Part shown: one piece after another, positions 44,022-53,931 of the stretch
Layout: each line of letters begins with the position of its first letter
Numbering within the stretch: position 1 is the first letter of the stretch
Origin: Comamonadaceae bacterium UBA2121
GTDB taxonomy: Bacteria > Pseudomonadota > Gammaproteobacteria > Burkholderiales > Burkholderiaceae_C
Assembly (NCBI GenBank): GCA_002331385.1
Contig: DCYB01000003.1
Span: 106,001-170,000 of the forward strand
DNA: 64,000 nt
Direction: 5' to 3'
The notes under the pieces: model-generated
The model's input: only the letters and a program-made list of their open reading frames with translations
The model's database searches: none
What the model was told of the DNA's origin: nothing
Made by a program: the position numbers and the translations under genes

Positions 44022-44257
44022 GGGATCGATTGAAAAGGGAAGCACAGTCGTTCGCACATCAATTGCGCGTAATTGAGAGTGGGTTGGCACGTTTGGAGGG
44101 TTCCTTGGCACAACGCGCAACCCATTGCATCACAGAATCGCGATTTTGAAGCGTTTACAAAAATTGACGAATAGAGAAATTCAGATACCTTTCACGCGCG
44201 CGTGAACGTGAAGGTCTGGTTTCCCGCCGCGTCGAAAAAATGAAGGAGACAAGGCAT

Positions 44258-45415
44258 ATGCAACGCCGCAAGTGGATATTGACGGGATCGGGCGCTGCTG
44301 CATGGATGTGTGCGCCCACATTCATGCGCAGTGCTGCGGCACAGGACGTTCCGGGCCTGAGCGCCAAGAGCGTGTCGATTGGCTGCTCCGCCGCGATGAG
44401 CGGGCCGCTGGCCGGATTTGGCACGGACATCGCGCAAGGCGCGGGCGCGGCGTTTGAGCAGGTGAATGCACAGGGCGGAGTGCATGGGCGCAGCATCCAG
44501 TTGCAGATGGTGGATGACGCCTATGTTCCGGAGCGCACGCTTGCCAACGTCAAGCAGATTTTGGGCAGTGGCTCGGCGCTGGCCTTGCTCTCGTGTGTCG
44601 GCACACCCAACAACACCGCCATCTTGCCGTTGGTGGAGGAGGCGGGCATTCCTTACGTCGCACCGATCACCGGAGCCTCGTCTCTGCGCAAGAATTCGCG
44701 CAACGTGTTCCACGTGCGGGCGAGCTATACAGATGAGGTGCAGCGGCTGATCAAACGCCTTGCGGGCATGGGCCTCAAAAGCATCGGCATCGTCTTCCAG
44801 GACAACGGTTATGGCCGTGAGGCGCAGGCCGACGCGCTGCGCACGCTCGCCGGTCTGGGCATGACGCCATCGCTGGAGGCGGCGGTGGCCACGGACGGCG
44901 GCAATCTGCCCGCAGTGCTGGCGCAGGTGGCCGATGCGCGCCCGGCCGCGGTGCTGCTGGCGACCGCAGGGGCGGTATCCGTCGAACTGGTGCGCGGGCT
45001 GAAGAAGCAGGCGCCGGGTGTGTTGCTGGCCGGCCTGTCGGTGACGATGCCGGGCGATGCGCTGGCCAAGCTGGGCGAGCAGGGCAGTGGATTGGCGATT
45101 GCCATGGTCGTGCCCGATCCGAATCGCCCGCGCATGCAATTGGTGCGCGACTACCAGAGCGCCATGCGGGCCAAAGGGCACACGGCTTTTTCGCAAGGCA
45201 GTCTGGAGGCCTACGTGAATGCGCGCGTGCTGATCGAGGGGCTGGAGCGCGCCGGTCGGGAGCCGACGCCTGCCAAGCTGCGCACTGCGCTGGCGAGCAT
45301 CCGCCAGTGGGATCTGGGTGGATTCATGGTCGATTTCAGCGCTCAGGCACCCTATGTGGGTTCGCGCTTTATCGAACTGGGTGTGCTCGGCAGTTCAGGC
45401 CGCTTTCTGGCCTGA
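44258..45415 (+). CDS. ABC transporter periplasmic binding protein, branched-chain amino acid type
   Basis: The 385-residue protein has a signal peptide with a QRRK start and cleavage near SAAAQ|DVPG. It then has the type-I periplasmic binding fold of LivJ/LivK-like proteins: VSIGCSAAMSGPLAGFG, VNAQGGVHGRSIQL, and QDNGYGREAQADAL in the second lobe. Its ligand could be an amino acid or another small organic acid. The ATG at 44258 is chosen because AAGGAG lies about 10 nt upstream; the ATG at 44240 precedes this SD. No permease or ATPase gene is adjacent. Confidence 0.92.
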   Translation: MQRRKWILTGSGAAAWMCAPTFMRSAAAQDVPGLSAKSVSIGCSAAMSGPLAGFGTDIAQGAGAAFEQVNAQGGVHGRSIQLQMVDDAYVPERTLANVKQILGSGSALALLSCVGTPNNTAILPLVEEAGIPYVAPITGASSLRKNSRNVFHVRASYTDEVQRLIKRLAGMGLKSIGIVFQDNGYGREAQADALRTLAGLGMTPSLEAAVATDGGNLPAVLAQVADARPAAVLLATAGAVSVELVRGLKKQAPGVLLAGLSVTMPGDALAKLGEQGSGLAIAMVVPDPNRPRMQLVRDYQSAMRAKGHTAFSQGSLEAYVNARVLIEGLERAGREPTPAKLRTALASIRQWDLGGFMVDFSAQAPYVGSRFIELGVLGSSGRFLA

Positions 45416-45451
45416 ACTGCGCGGGCACGCGCACCATTCCCTGCCCGCTGA

Positions 45452-46969
45452 TCAGGGCTTCATGGAGCCTGTCTTCAGGCAGCGGTCGTGCCAGGAGAGG
45501 GCTTCGCTCAGGATGTGCGGGGTCTGCTGGCCGCCGCCCTGCCGCGCACGGTCGAAGTAGTCCTGCAACATGGGGCGGTAGTCGGGATGCGCGCACTTGT
45601 CGATGATGACTTGCGCACGCTGGCGCGGCGACAGGCCACGCAGATCGGCCAGCCCCTGTTCGGTGACGATGACCTGTGTGTCGTGTTCGGTGTGATCGAC
45701 GTGCGAGCACATCGGCACGATGCAGCTGATCTTGCCGTCCTTGGCCACCGAAGGCGTGACGAAGAAGGACAGGAAGCCGTTGCGCGCAAAGTCGCCCGAG
45801 CCGCCGATGCCGTTCATCATGCTCGATCCCATGAGGTGTGTGGAGTTGATGTTGCCGTAGATGTCGGCCTCGATCATGGAGTTCATCGCCACGATGCCCA
45901 GGCGGCGCACCAGCTCGGGGTGGTTGCTGATTTCCTGCGGGCGCAGCACGATGCGGTCGCGGTAGAAATCGATGTTGTCCATGAAATCGGTGAGTGCGTC
46001 GCTGCTCAGCGAGATGGCGCTGGCAGAGGCGCTTTTCATCTTGCCCGAGCGCAGCAGATCAAGCATGCCGTCCTGCAGCACCTCGGTGTAGCCGGTGAGG
46101 TTCTCGAACGGCCCGTTCAGCAGACCCGCCAGCACGGCGTTTGCCACGTTGCCCACGCCCGATTGCAGCGGCAGCAGTTCCTTGGGCAGGCGGCCTTTGC
46201 GCACTTCGTGGCCGAGGAAGTCGATGATGTGCTCGGCAATGCGGGACGACACCGCGTCCGGTGCCGCAAACACGGTATTGCGGTCGGGGCTGTCGGTCTC
46301 GACGATGGCGATCACCTTGTCCGGGTCGCATTGCAGCGTGGTCTGGCCGATGCGGTCATTGGGCGCATTCAGCATGATCGGCTTGCGATTGGGCGGCAGG
46401 GCCGTGCCGTAGTAGATGTCGTGCATGCCGTCAAGGCTCATGGGCAAGCGGTAGTTCACTTCCAGGATGACCTTGTCTGCGAGGTCGAGCCAGGTCTTGT
46501 TATTGCCCACGGCCATGGTGGGCACCAGTGTGCCGTCGGCATTGATGGCGGTGACTTCGATCACCGCCACGCTGAGCTTGCCGAGGAAGCCGAACCATGC
46601 GTGCTGCGCCACGTGCGAGAGGTGCATGTCGGCAAAGTGCATGGTGCCGTTGTTGATCTTGGTACGGCAGATCGGGTCGGACTGGAACGGCAGGCGCATT
46701 TCGATGCCGTCGACCTGTGCCAGCGTGCCGTCGAGTTCCGGGGCGGTGGACGCACCCGTCCAGATGCTGATGCGAAATGGACTGCCGTTGGCCTGTTCTG
46801 CCTCGATGCGCTTGGCCAGCGCGGCAGGAATGGCCTTGGGATATCCGGCTCCGGTGAACCCGCTCATGCCGACATTGGCGCCCTTGTCGATCAGTGCCGC
46901 GGCCTGTTCGGCCGACATGATTTTCTGACGCAAACCAGCGTGCAGAATGCGGGAATGTGTGTTCGCCAT
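45452..46969 (-). CDS. Acetyl-CoA hydrolase/succinyl-CoA:acetate CoA-transferase family protein
   Basis: The 505-residue protein belongs to the Cat1/AarC/ScpC family, which moves CoA between acetate, succinate or propionate. It has N-terminal GMSGFTGAGYPKAIP, and the catalytic glutamate is probably Glu296 in GYTEVLQDG, matching Glu294 of AarC. SGVGNVANAVLAGL and the C-terminal VIVTEQGLADLRGLSPR are also typical. It could act in acetate overflow, propionate or CoA-salvage metabolism. It forms its own unit downstream of the permease terminator. Confidence 0.93.
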   Translation of the reverse strand: MANTHSRILHAGLRQKIMSAEQAAALIDKGANVGMSGFTGAGYPKAIPAALAKRIEAEQANGSPFRISIWTGASTAPELDGTLAQVDGIEMRLPFQSDPICRTKINNGTMHFADMHLSHVAQHAWFGFLGKLSVAVIEVTAINADGTLVPTMAVGNNKTWLDLADKVILEVNYRLPMSLDGMHDIYYGTALPPNRKPIMLNAPNDRIGQTTLQCDPDKVIAIVETDSPDRNTVFAAPDAVSSRIAEHIIDFLGHEVRKGRLPKELLPLQSGVGNVANAVLAGLLNGPFENLTGYTEVLQDGMLDLLRSGKMKSASASAISLSSDALTDFMDNIDFYRDRIVLRPQEISNHPELVRRLGIVAMNSMIEADIYGNINSTHLMGSSMMNGIGGSGDFARNGFLSFFVTPSVAKDGKISCIVPMCSHVDHTEHDTQVIVTEQGLADLRGLSPRQRAQVIIDKCAHPDYRPMLQDYFDRARQGGGQQTPHILSEALSWHDRCLKTGSMKP

Positions 46970-46990
46970 GGAATGAAAACTCCGGTGCTG

Positions 46991-47022
46991 AAAAAAACAG
47001 AAGGGGCGTGGTGTACGCCCCT
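46991..47022 (-). terminator. Rho-independent terminator of the NCS2 permease gene
   Basis: On the minus strand the stem AGGGGCG (47022-47016) pairs with CGCCCCT (47008-47002), followed shortly by a tract of seven T residues (46997-46991). Confidence 0.75.
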
Positions 47023-47170
47023 GTGGATCTGAAGATCAGCCCTGAATGTTACCAGTCGTTGACAGTTTCGCTAGGCAGAAACCCTGATCTTACGAACACC
47101 TGACGGATTGCGGCCTCTTCCCTGCGCATGGATCAAATGCGCCGTTGCCCCAGCGCACTCACGAACACTG

Positions 47171-48460
47171 TCAAACACTTTTCCGGTTCAACAACGCATA
47201 CAAAATGATAGCGCCGAAGGTGGCCGTACCGATGCCACCCAGTGCGAAGTCACCGAACTTCAGCGTGAAATCGCCGGTGCCCAGAATCAGCGTGATGGCC
47301 GCCACGATCAGGTTCTTGTTCTGCGAGAAATCGACCTTGTTGTCCACCCAGATCTTGGCGCCTGCGATGGCAATCAGACCAAAGACCACAATGGAGACTC
47401 CGCCCATGACGGGCAGTGGAATCGCCTGGATCAGCGCACCGAACTTGGGCGAGAAGCCCAGCAGCACGGCGATCAGCGCGGCCAACAGGAACACGGCGGT
47501 CGAGTAGATCTTGGTGGCCGCCATCACGCCGATGTTCTCGGCATATGTCGTCACGCCCGTGCCGCCGACGCTGCCACTCACCATCGTGGCGATGCCGTCG
47601 CCGATGAACGCGCGGCCCATGTACTGGTCGATGTTGCGGCCCGTCATGGCGGTCACGGCCTTGATGTGGCCCAGGTTTTCCGCCACCAGAATGATCACCA
47701 CCGGCACGATCAGCAACATGGCCTGCGCCTCGAAAACCGGAGCGTGAAACGTCGGCATGCCGAGCCACGGTGCGTTCATCACGCCCGTCAGGTCCACCGG
47801 CTTGCCCAGACCCATGACGTTGGTGAACAGCGCATACAGCACCGACGCCACCAGCAGCCCCACGAGAATCAGCAGGCGCTGCAGCATGCCGCGCGTGAGC
47901 ACTGCCACCAGACCCACGCTGACAAAAGTGAGCGCCTGCATCCAGCTCTCAAAATTATTGGAGGCCATGTTCTTCACCGGGATGCCGGCAAGGTTCAGCC
48001 CGATGACGGCTACGATGGCGCCCGTCACCACCGGCGGCATGAAGCGCTCGATCCAGCCCGTGCCGATCACATGAACGATCACTCCGACCAGCGTATACAC
48101 AGCGCCGCAGGCGATGATGCCGCCCAGCGCCACGCCAATGTTCGCGTTCGGCCCCTTGCCTGCATACGCCGTAGCCGCAATCACCACGCCGATGAAGGCG
48201 AAGCTCGAACCCAGGTAGCTTGGCACCTTGCCGCCCGTGATCAGGAAGAAGATCAGTGTGCCGATACCGCTCATGAACACCGCCATGTTCGGATCGAACC
48301 CCATGAGGATCGGCGCCAGCACCGTGGAGCCAAACATGGCGATCACGTGCTGGATACCCATCAGCCCGGTCTGGCCCCAGGGCAGGCGCTCATCCGGCGC
48401 AATGACGCCGCCGGTTTGCAGCACGTCCGAGGACCGTTCAGTCCAGTTGAAAAAACCCAT
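47171..48460 (-). CDS. NCS2 family uracil/xanthine permease
   Basis: The 429-residue inner-membrane protein has about 14 hydrophobic segments and the nucleobase signature GGTGVTTYAENIGVMAATKI, with the conserved Glu in YAENIG. It also has the earlier QHVIAMFGSTVLAPILMGF. The QH and AEN motifs are those of uracil permeases (UraA-like). It is a single-gene unit with its own terminator. Confidence 0.93.
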   Translation of the reverse strand: MGFFNWTERSSDVLQTGGVIAPDERLPWGQTGLMGIQHVIAMFGSTVLAPILMGFDPNMAVFMSGIGTLIFFLITGGKVPSYLGSSFAFIGVVIAATAYAGKGPNANIGVALGGIIACGAVYTLVGVIVHVIGTGWIERFMPPVVTGAIVAVIGLNLAGIPVKNMASNNFESWMQALTFVSVGLVAVLTRGMLQRLLILVGLLVASVLYALFTNVMGLGKPVDLTGVMNAPWLGMPTFHAPVFEAQAMLLIVPVVIILVAENLGHIKAVTAMTGRNIDQYMGRAFIGDGIATMVSGSVGGTGVTTYAENIGVMAATKIYSTAVFLLAALIAVLLGFSPKFGALIQAIPLPVMGGVSIVVFGLIAIAGAKIWVDNKVDFSQNKNLIVAAITLILGTGDFTLKFGDFALGGIGTATFGAIILYALLNRKSV

Positions 48461-48562
48461 TTGGAATGGCTCCCGCTACAGTTTTTGACAAATGCAGCGA
48501 TGGTAGGGCAATCAGGCGCTCTGCGCGCACAGGTCGAACCCAAATTTCAGGAGGAATCTGCG

Positions 48563-50476
48563 TCAGTGCCGCGGCCCCAGCGCACGCGCGATGCGGTCGC
48601 GTTTGACGGTGGTTTTGGGCACTTTGAACGGGAACCACATGCGCACGTCGTCTTCCACGCCGATGCCGTGCATGTAGTTGTAGATCGCTTTCTTGAGGCA
48701 GGCGCCGAGCGCGTCGTGGTCCACGCCGGTGGGGTCGACAAAGCCCACGTCGTTGCGCGCGAAGCGGCTTTCCGGGAGCGGCAGCAGCTCGATGCCGTAC
48801 TCCTGCGGATTCATGCCGACGGGCGAGTGCACGGTGCAGACGAAGCGGTGGAAAAAGCCGCTCTGGATGCAGCCGTTCTCGAACAACTGCCGCACGTATT
48901 CCAGCGCATCCACCGTGTCCTGCACAGTTTGCGTGGGAAAGCCATACATCAGATAGGCGTGCACCAGAATGCCGGCATCGCTGAACGCCTTGGTCACGCG
49001 CGCGACCTGTTCCACCGATACGCCCTTTTTCATCAGTGCCAACAACCGGTCGGACGCCACTTCCAGCCCGCCCGAAATGGCGATGCAGCCGCTGTCGGCT
49101 AGCAGCTGGGCGAGGTCGGGCGTGAAGGTTTTCTCAAAGCGCACGTTGCCCCACCACGAGATGCCGGCATTGCGTTCGATGAGTTCGTGTGCCAGCGCCT
49201 TGAGCGCTTTGGGCGGCGCGGCTTCGTCGACGAAATGGAAACCCGTCTGCCCGGTTTCTTCCACGATGGCTTCGATGCGGTCGGCCAGCACGCTGGCGCT
49301 CGCGCCCTCGTAGCGGCCGATATAGTCCAGCCCCACATCGCAGAAGCTGCACTTTTTCCAGTAGCAGCCATGCGCCACGGTGAGCTTGTTCCAGCGCCCG
49401 TCGCTCCACATGCGGTGCATGGGGTTGAGCATGTCCAGCAGCGAGAGGTAGCGATCCAGCGGCAGGCCGTCCCAGGTGGGCGTGCCCACTTCGGCAAAGG
49501 CGATGTCCGCCTCCATCATGTTGACGTAGCGCACTTCGCCACTGGCCTCGTCGCGCACAAAGGTGCGCACCAGGCGCGATGACCCGCGTTCGCCGCCCAG
49601 ATGTTCCAGCAGCGCCAGCAGCGGGCGTTCGCCTGCATCCAGCGTGACGTAGTCGAAGAAGTCAAACACGCGCGCATCGGCCAGTCCGCGCAATTCGGTA
49701 TTCACAAAGCCGCCGCCGAGCACGGTTTTCACGTCGGGATAGCGCGCCCGGATCGTCTGCGCGATGCGGAAGGCGGCGTACACCGAGCCCGGAAACGGCA
49801 CGGACAGCAACACCACGTCCGGCGTGTGGCGCGCCATGGCTTCGTCGGTGAGCGCCGCCAGCATGGCATCGACCAGCGTATGCGGCGCGGCCAGCGCGCC
49901 GGCCAGCGGATCGAAGCTGGGTTGGCTGGCGGCGAGCGACTCGGCATAGCGCACAAATTCAAATCGTTCGTCCACTGCATCGCGCAGCACGTCGGCCAGA
50001 TCGTTCAGATAGAGCGTTGCCAGATGCTTGGCGCGGTCTTGCAGGCCCAGGGCGCCAAAGGCCCAGCCCAGCGGATCGCCGCCGTCATCATCGACATACA
50101 CGTCCAGCGCGTCGAAGCGCGGACCTTCCGGCAAAAAGCCGCGGCCCGCGATGCGGTGCGCCAGCGTGCTGTCGCGGCCTTGTAAAAACGCGATGGCGGG
50201 AGTGATGGTGGCGAGATAGCGGTCCTGCTGCGCGACAAACGAGCGCACGGCGGGGCTGTGCTGGTTGGCAGGAAGCTGCTGCACCGCTGCAATCACCTGT
50301 TCCAGCCCTTTGCGCGACAACAGGCGCAACACCAGCGCCAGTGCCAGATCTTCCTGCCGCGCATCCACCGCACGCGAGCGCAGAAAGCCCGTGATGTAGG
50401 CGGTGGAGGGATAGGGCGTGTTCAGCTGCGTCATCGGCGGGATGATGGACAGCACACGCAGGGACGTGGCGGGCAT
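48563..50476 (-). CDS. B12-binding-type radical SAM protein
   Basis: The 637-residue protein has a cobalamin-binding-like Rossmann region at about residues 217-290 (PDVVLLSVPFPGSVYAAFRI, VLGGGFVN). A radical SAM domain follows, with the cluster motif C371-x4-C376-x2-C379 (CYWKKCSFC), later EASGRLLALMKKG-like elements (here EVASDRLLALMKKG) and MYGFPTQTVQDTVDALE. Such proteins do radical chemistry on RNA, peptides or lipids. The substrate is unknown. No partner gene is obvious; it has its own position between a permease and DUF4148. Confidence 0.9.
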   Translation of the reverse strand: MPATSLRVLSIIPPMTQLNTPYPSTAYITGFLRSRAVDARQEDLALALVLRLLSRKGLEQVIAAVQQLPANQHSPAVRSFVAQQDRYLATITPAIAFLQGRDSTLAHRIAGRGFLPEGPRFDALDVYVDDDGGDPLGWAFGALGLQDRAKHLATLYLNDLADVLRDAVDERFEFVRYAESLAASQPSFDPLAGALAAPHTLVDAMLAALTDEAMARHTPDVVLLSVPFPGSVYAAFRIAQTIRARYPDVKTVLGGGFVNTELRGLADARVFDFFDYVTLDAGERPLLALLEHLGGERGSSRLVRTFVRDEASGEVRYVNMMEADIAFAEVGTPTWDGLPLDRYLSLLDMLNPMHRMWSDGRWNKLTVAHGCYWKKCSFCDVGLDYIGRYEGASASVLADRIEAIVEETGQTGFHFVDEAAPPKALKALAHELIERNAGISWWGNVRFEKTFTPDLAQLLADSGCIAISGGLEVASDRLLALMKKGVSVEQVARVTKAFSDAGILVHAYLMYGFPTQTVQDTVDALEYVRQLFENGCIQSGFFHRFVCTVHSPVGMNPQEYGIELLPLPESRFARNDVGFVDPTGVDHDALGACLKKAIYNYMHGIGVEDDVRMWFPFKVPKTTVKRDRIARALGPRH

Positions 50477-50619
50477 GGCGGGGCGAACTCTGTGTGGATT
50501 CTCGTGGTCGCTGCCGCGTCAGTTCATCGTTGGACGTGGCGCGCAGCAAACCCGAATTATCCCAGTTAGGCCTGCGTCAGGTCGGTGCGTGGCCTGCATG
50601 CCCCGGCATTGCGCCAGAA

Positions 50620-50655
50620 ACAAAAAAAGCAGCCCTCGCGAGCAAGGGCTGCTTT
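50620..50655 (-). terminator. Rho-independent terminator of the DUF4148 gene
   Basis: The stem AAAGCAGCCCT pairs with AGGGCTGCTTT (50626-50655). On the minus strand it is followed by a T-tract (complement of the A-run at 50622-50628). Confidence 0.8.
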
Positions 50656-50673
50656 CCGGGGGGGCGGGGCGCT

Positions 50674-51000
50674 TTATTGCACCGAGCTTTCGCCATCCAG
50701 GAGCTGGTGCGACTTCACGGCGGCTACGGCTTGTGCGCGCACTGCAGAGCGATCGACTGCGGAGGTCGTGGCGCGCAGGCTGTTGGCAGGTTGATAGGCA
50801 TTGCCGCCCGCCAGTTGCAGTTGGCCGTTTTGGCGTGCGTTCACGAAGTCGCTGGTGACCTGGGCGCGGGTCAATGTGCTCTGGGCTGCGGCGATGTCGG
50901 GAGCGAAGCCGGCTTCGGCGCTCTGCACTTGTGCGTTGGCAGTGGCCGCGCCCAAGGCGATCAGGGTGAATGCGGCGGCGGTGCGGATAGCGTTTTTCAT
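50674..51000 (-). CDS. DUF4148 domain-containing small secreted protein
   Basis: The 108-residue protein has a signal peptide (AFTLIALGAATANA|Q). The DUF4148 pattern, a short charged helix, follows: RAQVTSDFVNARQNGQLQLAGG. DUF4148 proteins are common in Burkholderiales and of unknown function. The ATG at 51000 has AAGGAA upstream; a longer frame from 51015 is unlikely. It is a monocistronic unit with a terminator. Confidence 0.88.
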   Translation of the reverse strand: MKNAIRTAAAFTLIALGAATANAQVQSAEAGFAPDIAAAQSTLTRAQVTSDFVNARQNGQLQLAGGNAYQPANSLRATTSAVDRSAVRAQAVAAVKSHQLLDGESSVQ

Positions 51001-51251
51001 GGTGTTTCCTTCCAACCTGTCGGTGAATACTGGAGTGCGGAAGGCTCAGGTTGGCAGCCAGGCGACTCGTTCGTTTCACGGTGAACGCGTTGCTGTGCGT
51101 TCGTCGTTGGATAAACTGTATTGCTTCGTTGAATGAAGAAAAACCACCGGATAGACAACGCATTGTTCCGGAATTCGATGCAATTGAGCGGAACTTGCGC
51201 GCGCGGCCACGCGGCTCCCCGTGAAGCGCGCGCGGCTGGACGCGCAAGGAA

Positions 51252-52559
51252 TCAGCGACCGGGAAGTTGCGCTGGCGTGCGGCGCAGCCCGAATCGCGGG
51301 CGCTGCCAGCGTCCCGTGAGCTGATGCACGATGGCGGCCTTGATGGGCGGGAAGTGGTCCGCGCCGCGCAGCACGATCTGGCGCAGCACGCGCGGCAGCG
51401 GGCGCGCGTCGGTGAACAGGCGCACGACGGTGTTGGTGCCCTGGAAGATGGGCCATGCGTGGCGCTGGTGCGCGAAGGCGTAGTCCGCCAACATCGCCGC
51501 ATCGCCCAGATCGACGCCGTGCGAGCGCGCCTGCGCCAGCGCCTTGGAGAGTCGGCTGACGCTGGACAGGCCCAGGTTGTAGCCATGCGCCGTGACCGGA
51601 TGCATGCCAATGGCGGCGTCGCCGATGAGGGCAAAGCGGTGGCCGGAAAGTCGCTGCGCCCAAGTGGCGACCAGCGGGTAGGAGTGGCGCTCACCCACCA
51701 GTTCCATCGCGCCCAGACGTTGATCGAACTGGGTCTGGATCTTGGCCGTGAATGCTTCGGGTTCCAGGGCCATAAGCTCCGTGGCCTCGGCGCTATCTGC
51801 CGTGACGACCATGGAGCACATGTGGCGGCCCGTTTGCGGATCGTCCTGCACGGGCAGCACGGCCAGCGTGCGGTCGTAGCCGAAGCACTCGTGCGCGATG
51901 TCCTTGTGCGAGTGTTCGGTGAACATGCGGCAGACGATGACGGTGCGGCCAAAGTCGGTCATCTGCGCGCCCACGCCCAATTGGCGACGCGCGGCGGAAA
52001 AACGGCTGTCGGCGGCCACGACCAGCGGGGCGCTCAGGCGCGCGCTGGGCTCGCCCTCGCGCACGTAGTCCACGGTGGCGCTGTGTGCATTCACGCTCAC
52101 TTGCTGCACCTTGGCCGCGTCGAGAATGCGCACCCCTTCTGCGCGGCTGGCAATGTGCCATGCGGTGCGGCGCAGTGCGTGGTTGGGCACGATCTTGCCC
52201 AGCACCGGGACGTCGCTGTGCTCGGCATCCAGCAGCATGCCGGGCGCGCCTGCGACCGGGCCGTCATGCACGTGCGCTTCACGGATCTGGCCTTTTTCAT
52301 GGGGCTGCAATTCTTGCCACGAGCCCAGTTGCAGCAGCGTTTCCACACTGGGATGGGTGAGCGCAATTTCGCGCCCGTCTTCGGGCGGGTTGGCGAGCAC
52401 CGAGGTCGGTTGCTGGTCCAGCACGATGCTGCTCAGGCCGGCCTGCGACAAGGCAATCGACAGCGACAGCCCCGCCGGACCACCGCCCACGATCAGCACA
52501 TCACAGTCATGTGCAATGTGAGAGGTCGATTGAGGAGATGGTGTTTTGGTCAATGTCAT
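51252..52559 (-). CDS. FAD-dependent ubiquinone-biosynthesis type monooxygenase (UbiH/Coq6 family)
   Basis: The 435-residue flavoprotein hydroxylase has the FAD dinucleotide loop DVLIVGGGPAGLSLSIALSQ at about residues 20-39, an FALIGDAAIGMHPVTAHGYN motif, and the C-terminal VRLFTDARPLPRVLR helix. It probably hydroxylates a ring carbon of a ubiquinone precursor. Which position (UbiH, UbiF, UbiI or UbiM type) is not decided. The ATG at 52559 fits the family; the longer frame to 52625 starts before any SD. Confidence 0.9.
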   Translation of the reverse strand: MTLTKTPSPQSTSHIAHDCDVLIVGGGPAGLSLSIALSQAGLSSIVLDQQPTSVLANPPEDGREIALTHPSVETLLQLGSWQELQPHEKGQIREAHVHDGPVAGAPGMLLDAEHSDVPVLGKIVPNHALRRTAWHIASRAEGVRILDAAKVQQVSVNAHSATVDYVREGEPSARLSAPLVVAADSRFSAARRQLGVGAQMTDFGRTVIVCRMFTEHSHKDIAHECFGYDRTLAVLPVQDDPQTGRHMCSMVVTADSAEATELMALEPEAFTAKIQTQFDQRLGAMELVGERHSYPLVATWAQRLSGHRFALIGDAAIGMHPVTAHGYNLGLSSVSRLSKALAQARSHGVDLGDAAMLADYAFAHQRHAWPIFQGTNTVVRLFTDARPLPRVLRQIVLRGADHFPPIKAAIVHQLTGRWQRPRFGLRRTPAQLPGR

Positions 52560-52731
52560 GACGGTGCATTGTGAGTGGCGTTGTCGGGTCAAGTATTGCC
52601 TTGAGTCAAGACGCAATCCGTTCAAGAGGCGCGGCGTTTTTTCCTACGCCGGGGCGTCGGGCCTGCGCGTAGAGTGAGGCAAAAGCCCGCTGGCGGGCTG
52701 GATTCCCTCATATCTGGAAAAGGAATTGCAC

Positions 52732-52968
52732 ATGCGCGTGGATGTTTTTCGTCGTGACGAAGGCAATGGCAAGTTTTCCCATCTCGTCGTGCCCGAGGGC
52801 AAGCCCATCCCTCAAGAGGCGACCAACTACGACTGGCACAACGAAGAAAGCGGCATCGATCTGGACGAGACCGCCGCGCGCTGGCCGCAGTACGGCATCG
52901 AAGCCCCGGGCGAGCAATTGCGCACGAAGCGCTACGCGATCACCAGCCTCAACGAAATGACGCACTGA
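52732..52968 (+). CDS. Small DUF6139-like protein
   Basis: The 78-residue acidic protein begins MRVDVFRRDEGNGKFSHLVV and has EGKPIPQEATNYDWHN. It resembles a short family of Burkholderiales proteins, annotated as DUF6139 as I recall, of unknown function. An AAAAGGA SD precedes the ATG at 52732. It lies alone between a monooxygenase and a LysR gene. Confidence 0.8.
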   Translation: MRVDVFRRDEGNGKFSHLVVPEGKPIPQEATNYDWHNEESGIDLDETAARWPQYGIEAPGEQLRTKRYAITSLNEMTH

Positions 52969-52993
52969 GCCAGCGACTGGCCGCAGACCGCCA

Positions 52994-53923
52994 TCAAACC
53001 GGCTTGTCCGGATTGGTGCGATCGTGCGCGCTCACGCGCGCCAGTCGCAGCGTGTGCTCGGTGAAGCGCTCTACAGCGCGGTTGTTGCCGCCGGGCAAGC
53101 GCGCGAGCGCAATGCCGACGTGAAAGCCCGGCGGATTGTCCGTGAGCGACAGACAGCGGATGCCGCGCGGCATCACGCGGCGCGATACGCCCGCCACGAG
53201 ACCGACGCCCAGTCCCGATGCGACGAGGCTCATGATGGTCTGCACCTGCATCGCCTCTTGCGCCACATGCGGCACGAAGCCGGAAAACTGGCAGCGCATC
53301 ATTGCCAGCGCCGACAGTCCCGGCACCTTGTCCGCCGGGTACATGATGAAGGGCTCTTGCGCCGCCTCCGACAGGGCGATGCCGTCGCGCTTGGCCAGTG
53401 GGCTGTTGTCGGAAACCGCGAGCACGAAATCGTCACGGTCCAGCGGCAGGATCTCGAATCCGCTCGGGTTGAGCACCGGATAGCGCAGCAGCCCCGCATC
53501 GAAGCGCCGCGTGAGCAGGCCGTCGAGGATCTCGGAGGAGGTCGCCTCACTGAGTTCCAGCTCTATTTTGGGGTAGCGCTGGCGCAGCGATGGGATCAAC
53601 TCGGGGAGCAGCGCATACGTGGCCGAGCCGACGATGCCGAGCCGCTCCAGCCCGCCTTCGCCGCTGCGCGTGTCCAGCACCGCGTTGCGGCAACGATCGG
53701 CATACAGCAGCGTGTTGCGCGCGTCGGCCAGCATGGCCTCGCCAGCGGGCGTCAGCAGCACACCCGCAGACGTGCGGTCGAACAAGGGACTGCCCAGCTC
53801 TTCCTCCAGCTTGCGGATCGACACCGACAGCGGCGGCTGGGCCATGTGCAACTGCTCTGCCGCGCGGTGGAAATTACCGGTTTCAGCGAGCGTGACGAAC
53901 TGACGAAGCTGGCGCAAGTTCAT
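52994..53923 (-). CDS. LysR family transcriptional regulator
   Basis: The 309-residue LysR regulator has an N-terminal winged helix (NLRQLRQFVTLAETGNFHRA, AQPPLSVSIRKLEEELG) and a periplasmic-binding-like effector domain. It is divergent from the Bug-CaiB-ACAD-ACAD-crotonase operon. A LysR box lies just outside its start codon, so it probably controls the operon and itself in response to the bound acid. Confidence 0.93.
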   Translation of the reverse strand: MNLRQLRQFVTLAETGNFHRAAEQLHMAQPPLSVSIRKLEEELGSPLFDRTSAGVLLTPAGEAMLADARNTLLYADRCRNAVLDTRSGEGGLERLGIVGSATYALLPELIPSLRQRYPKIELELSEATSSEILDGLLTRRFDAGLLRYPVLNPSGFEILPLDRDDFVLAVSDNSPLAKRDGIALSEAAQEPFIMYPADKVPGLSALAMMRCQFSGFVPHVAQEAMQVQTIMSLVASGLGVGLVAGVSRRVMPRGIRCLSLTDNPPGFHVGIALARLPGGNNRAVERFTEHTLRLARVSAHDRTNPDKPV

Positions 53924-53931
53924 GGCAGTAA

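Noticed and set aside
45488..47032. Open frame opposite the CoA-transferase gene
   Set aside because: Shadow of a strongly recognised gene; no domain and unusual composition.
47108..49102. Open frame of about 660 codons opposite the NCS2 permease and radical SAM genes
   Set aside because: Histidine-rich shadow frame spanning two well-supported genes on the other strand.
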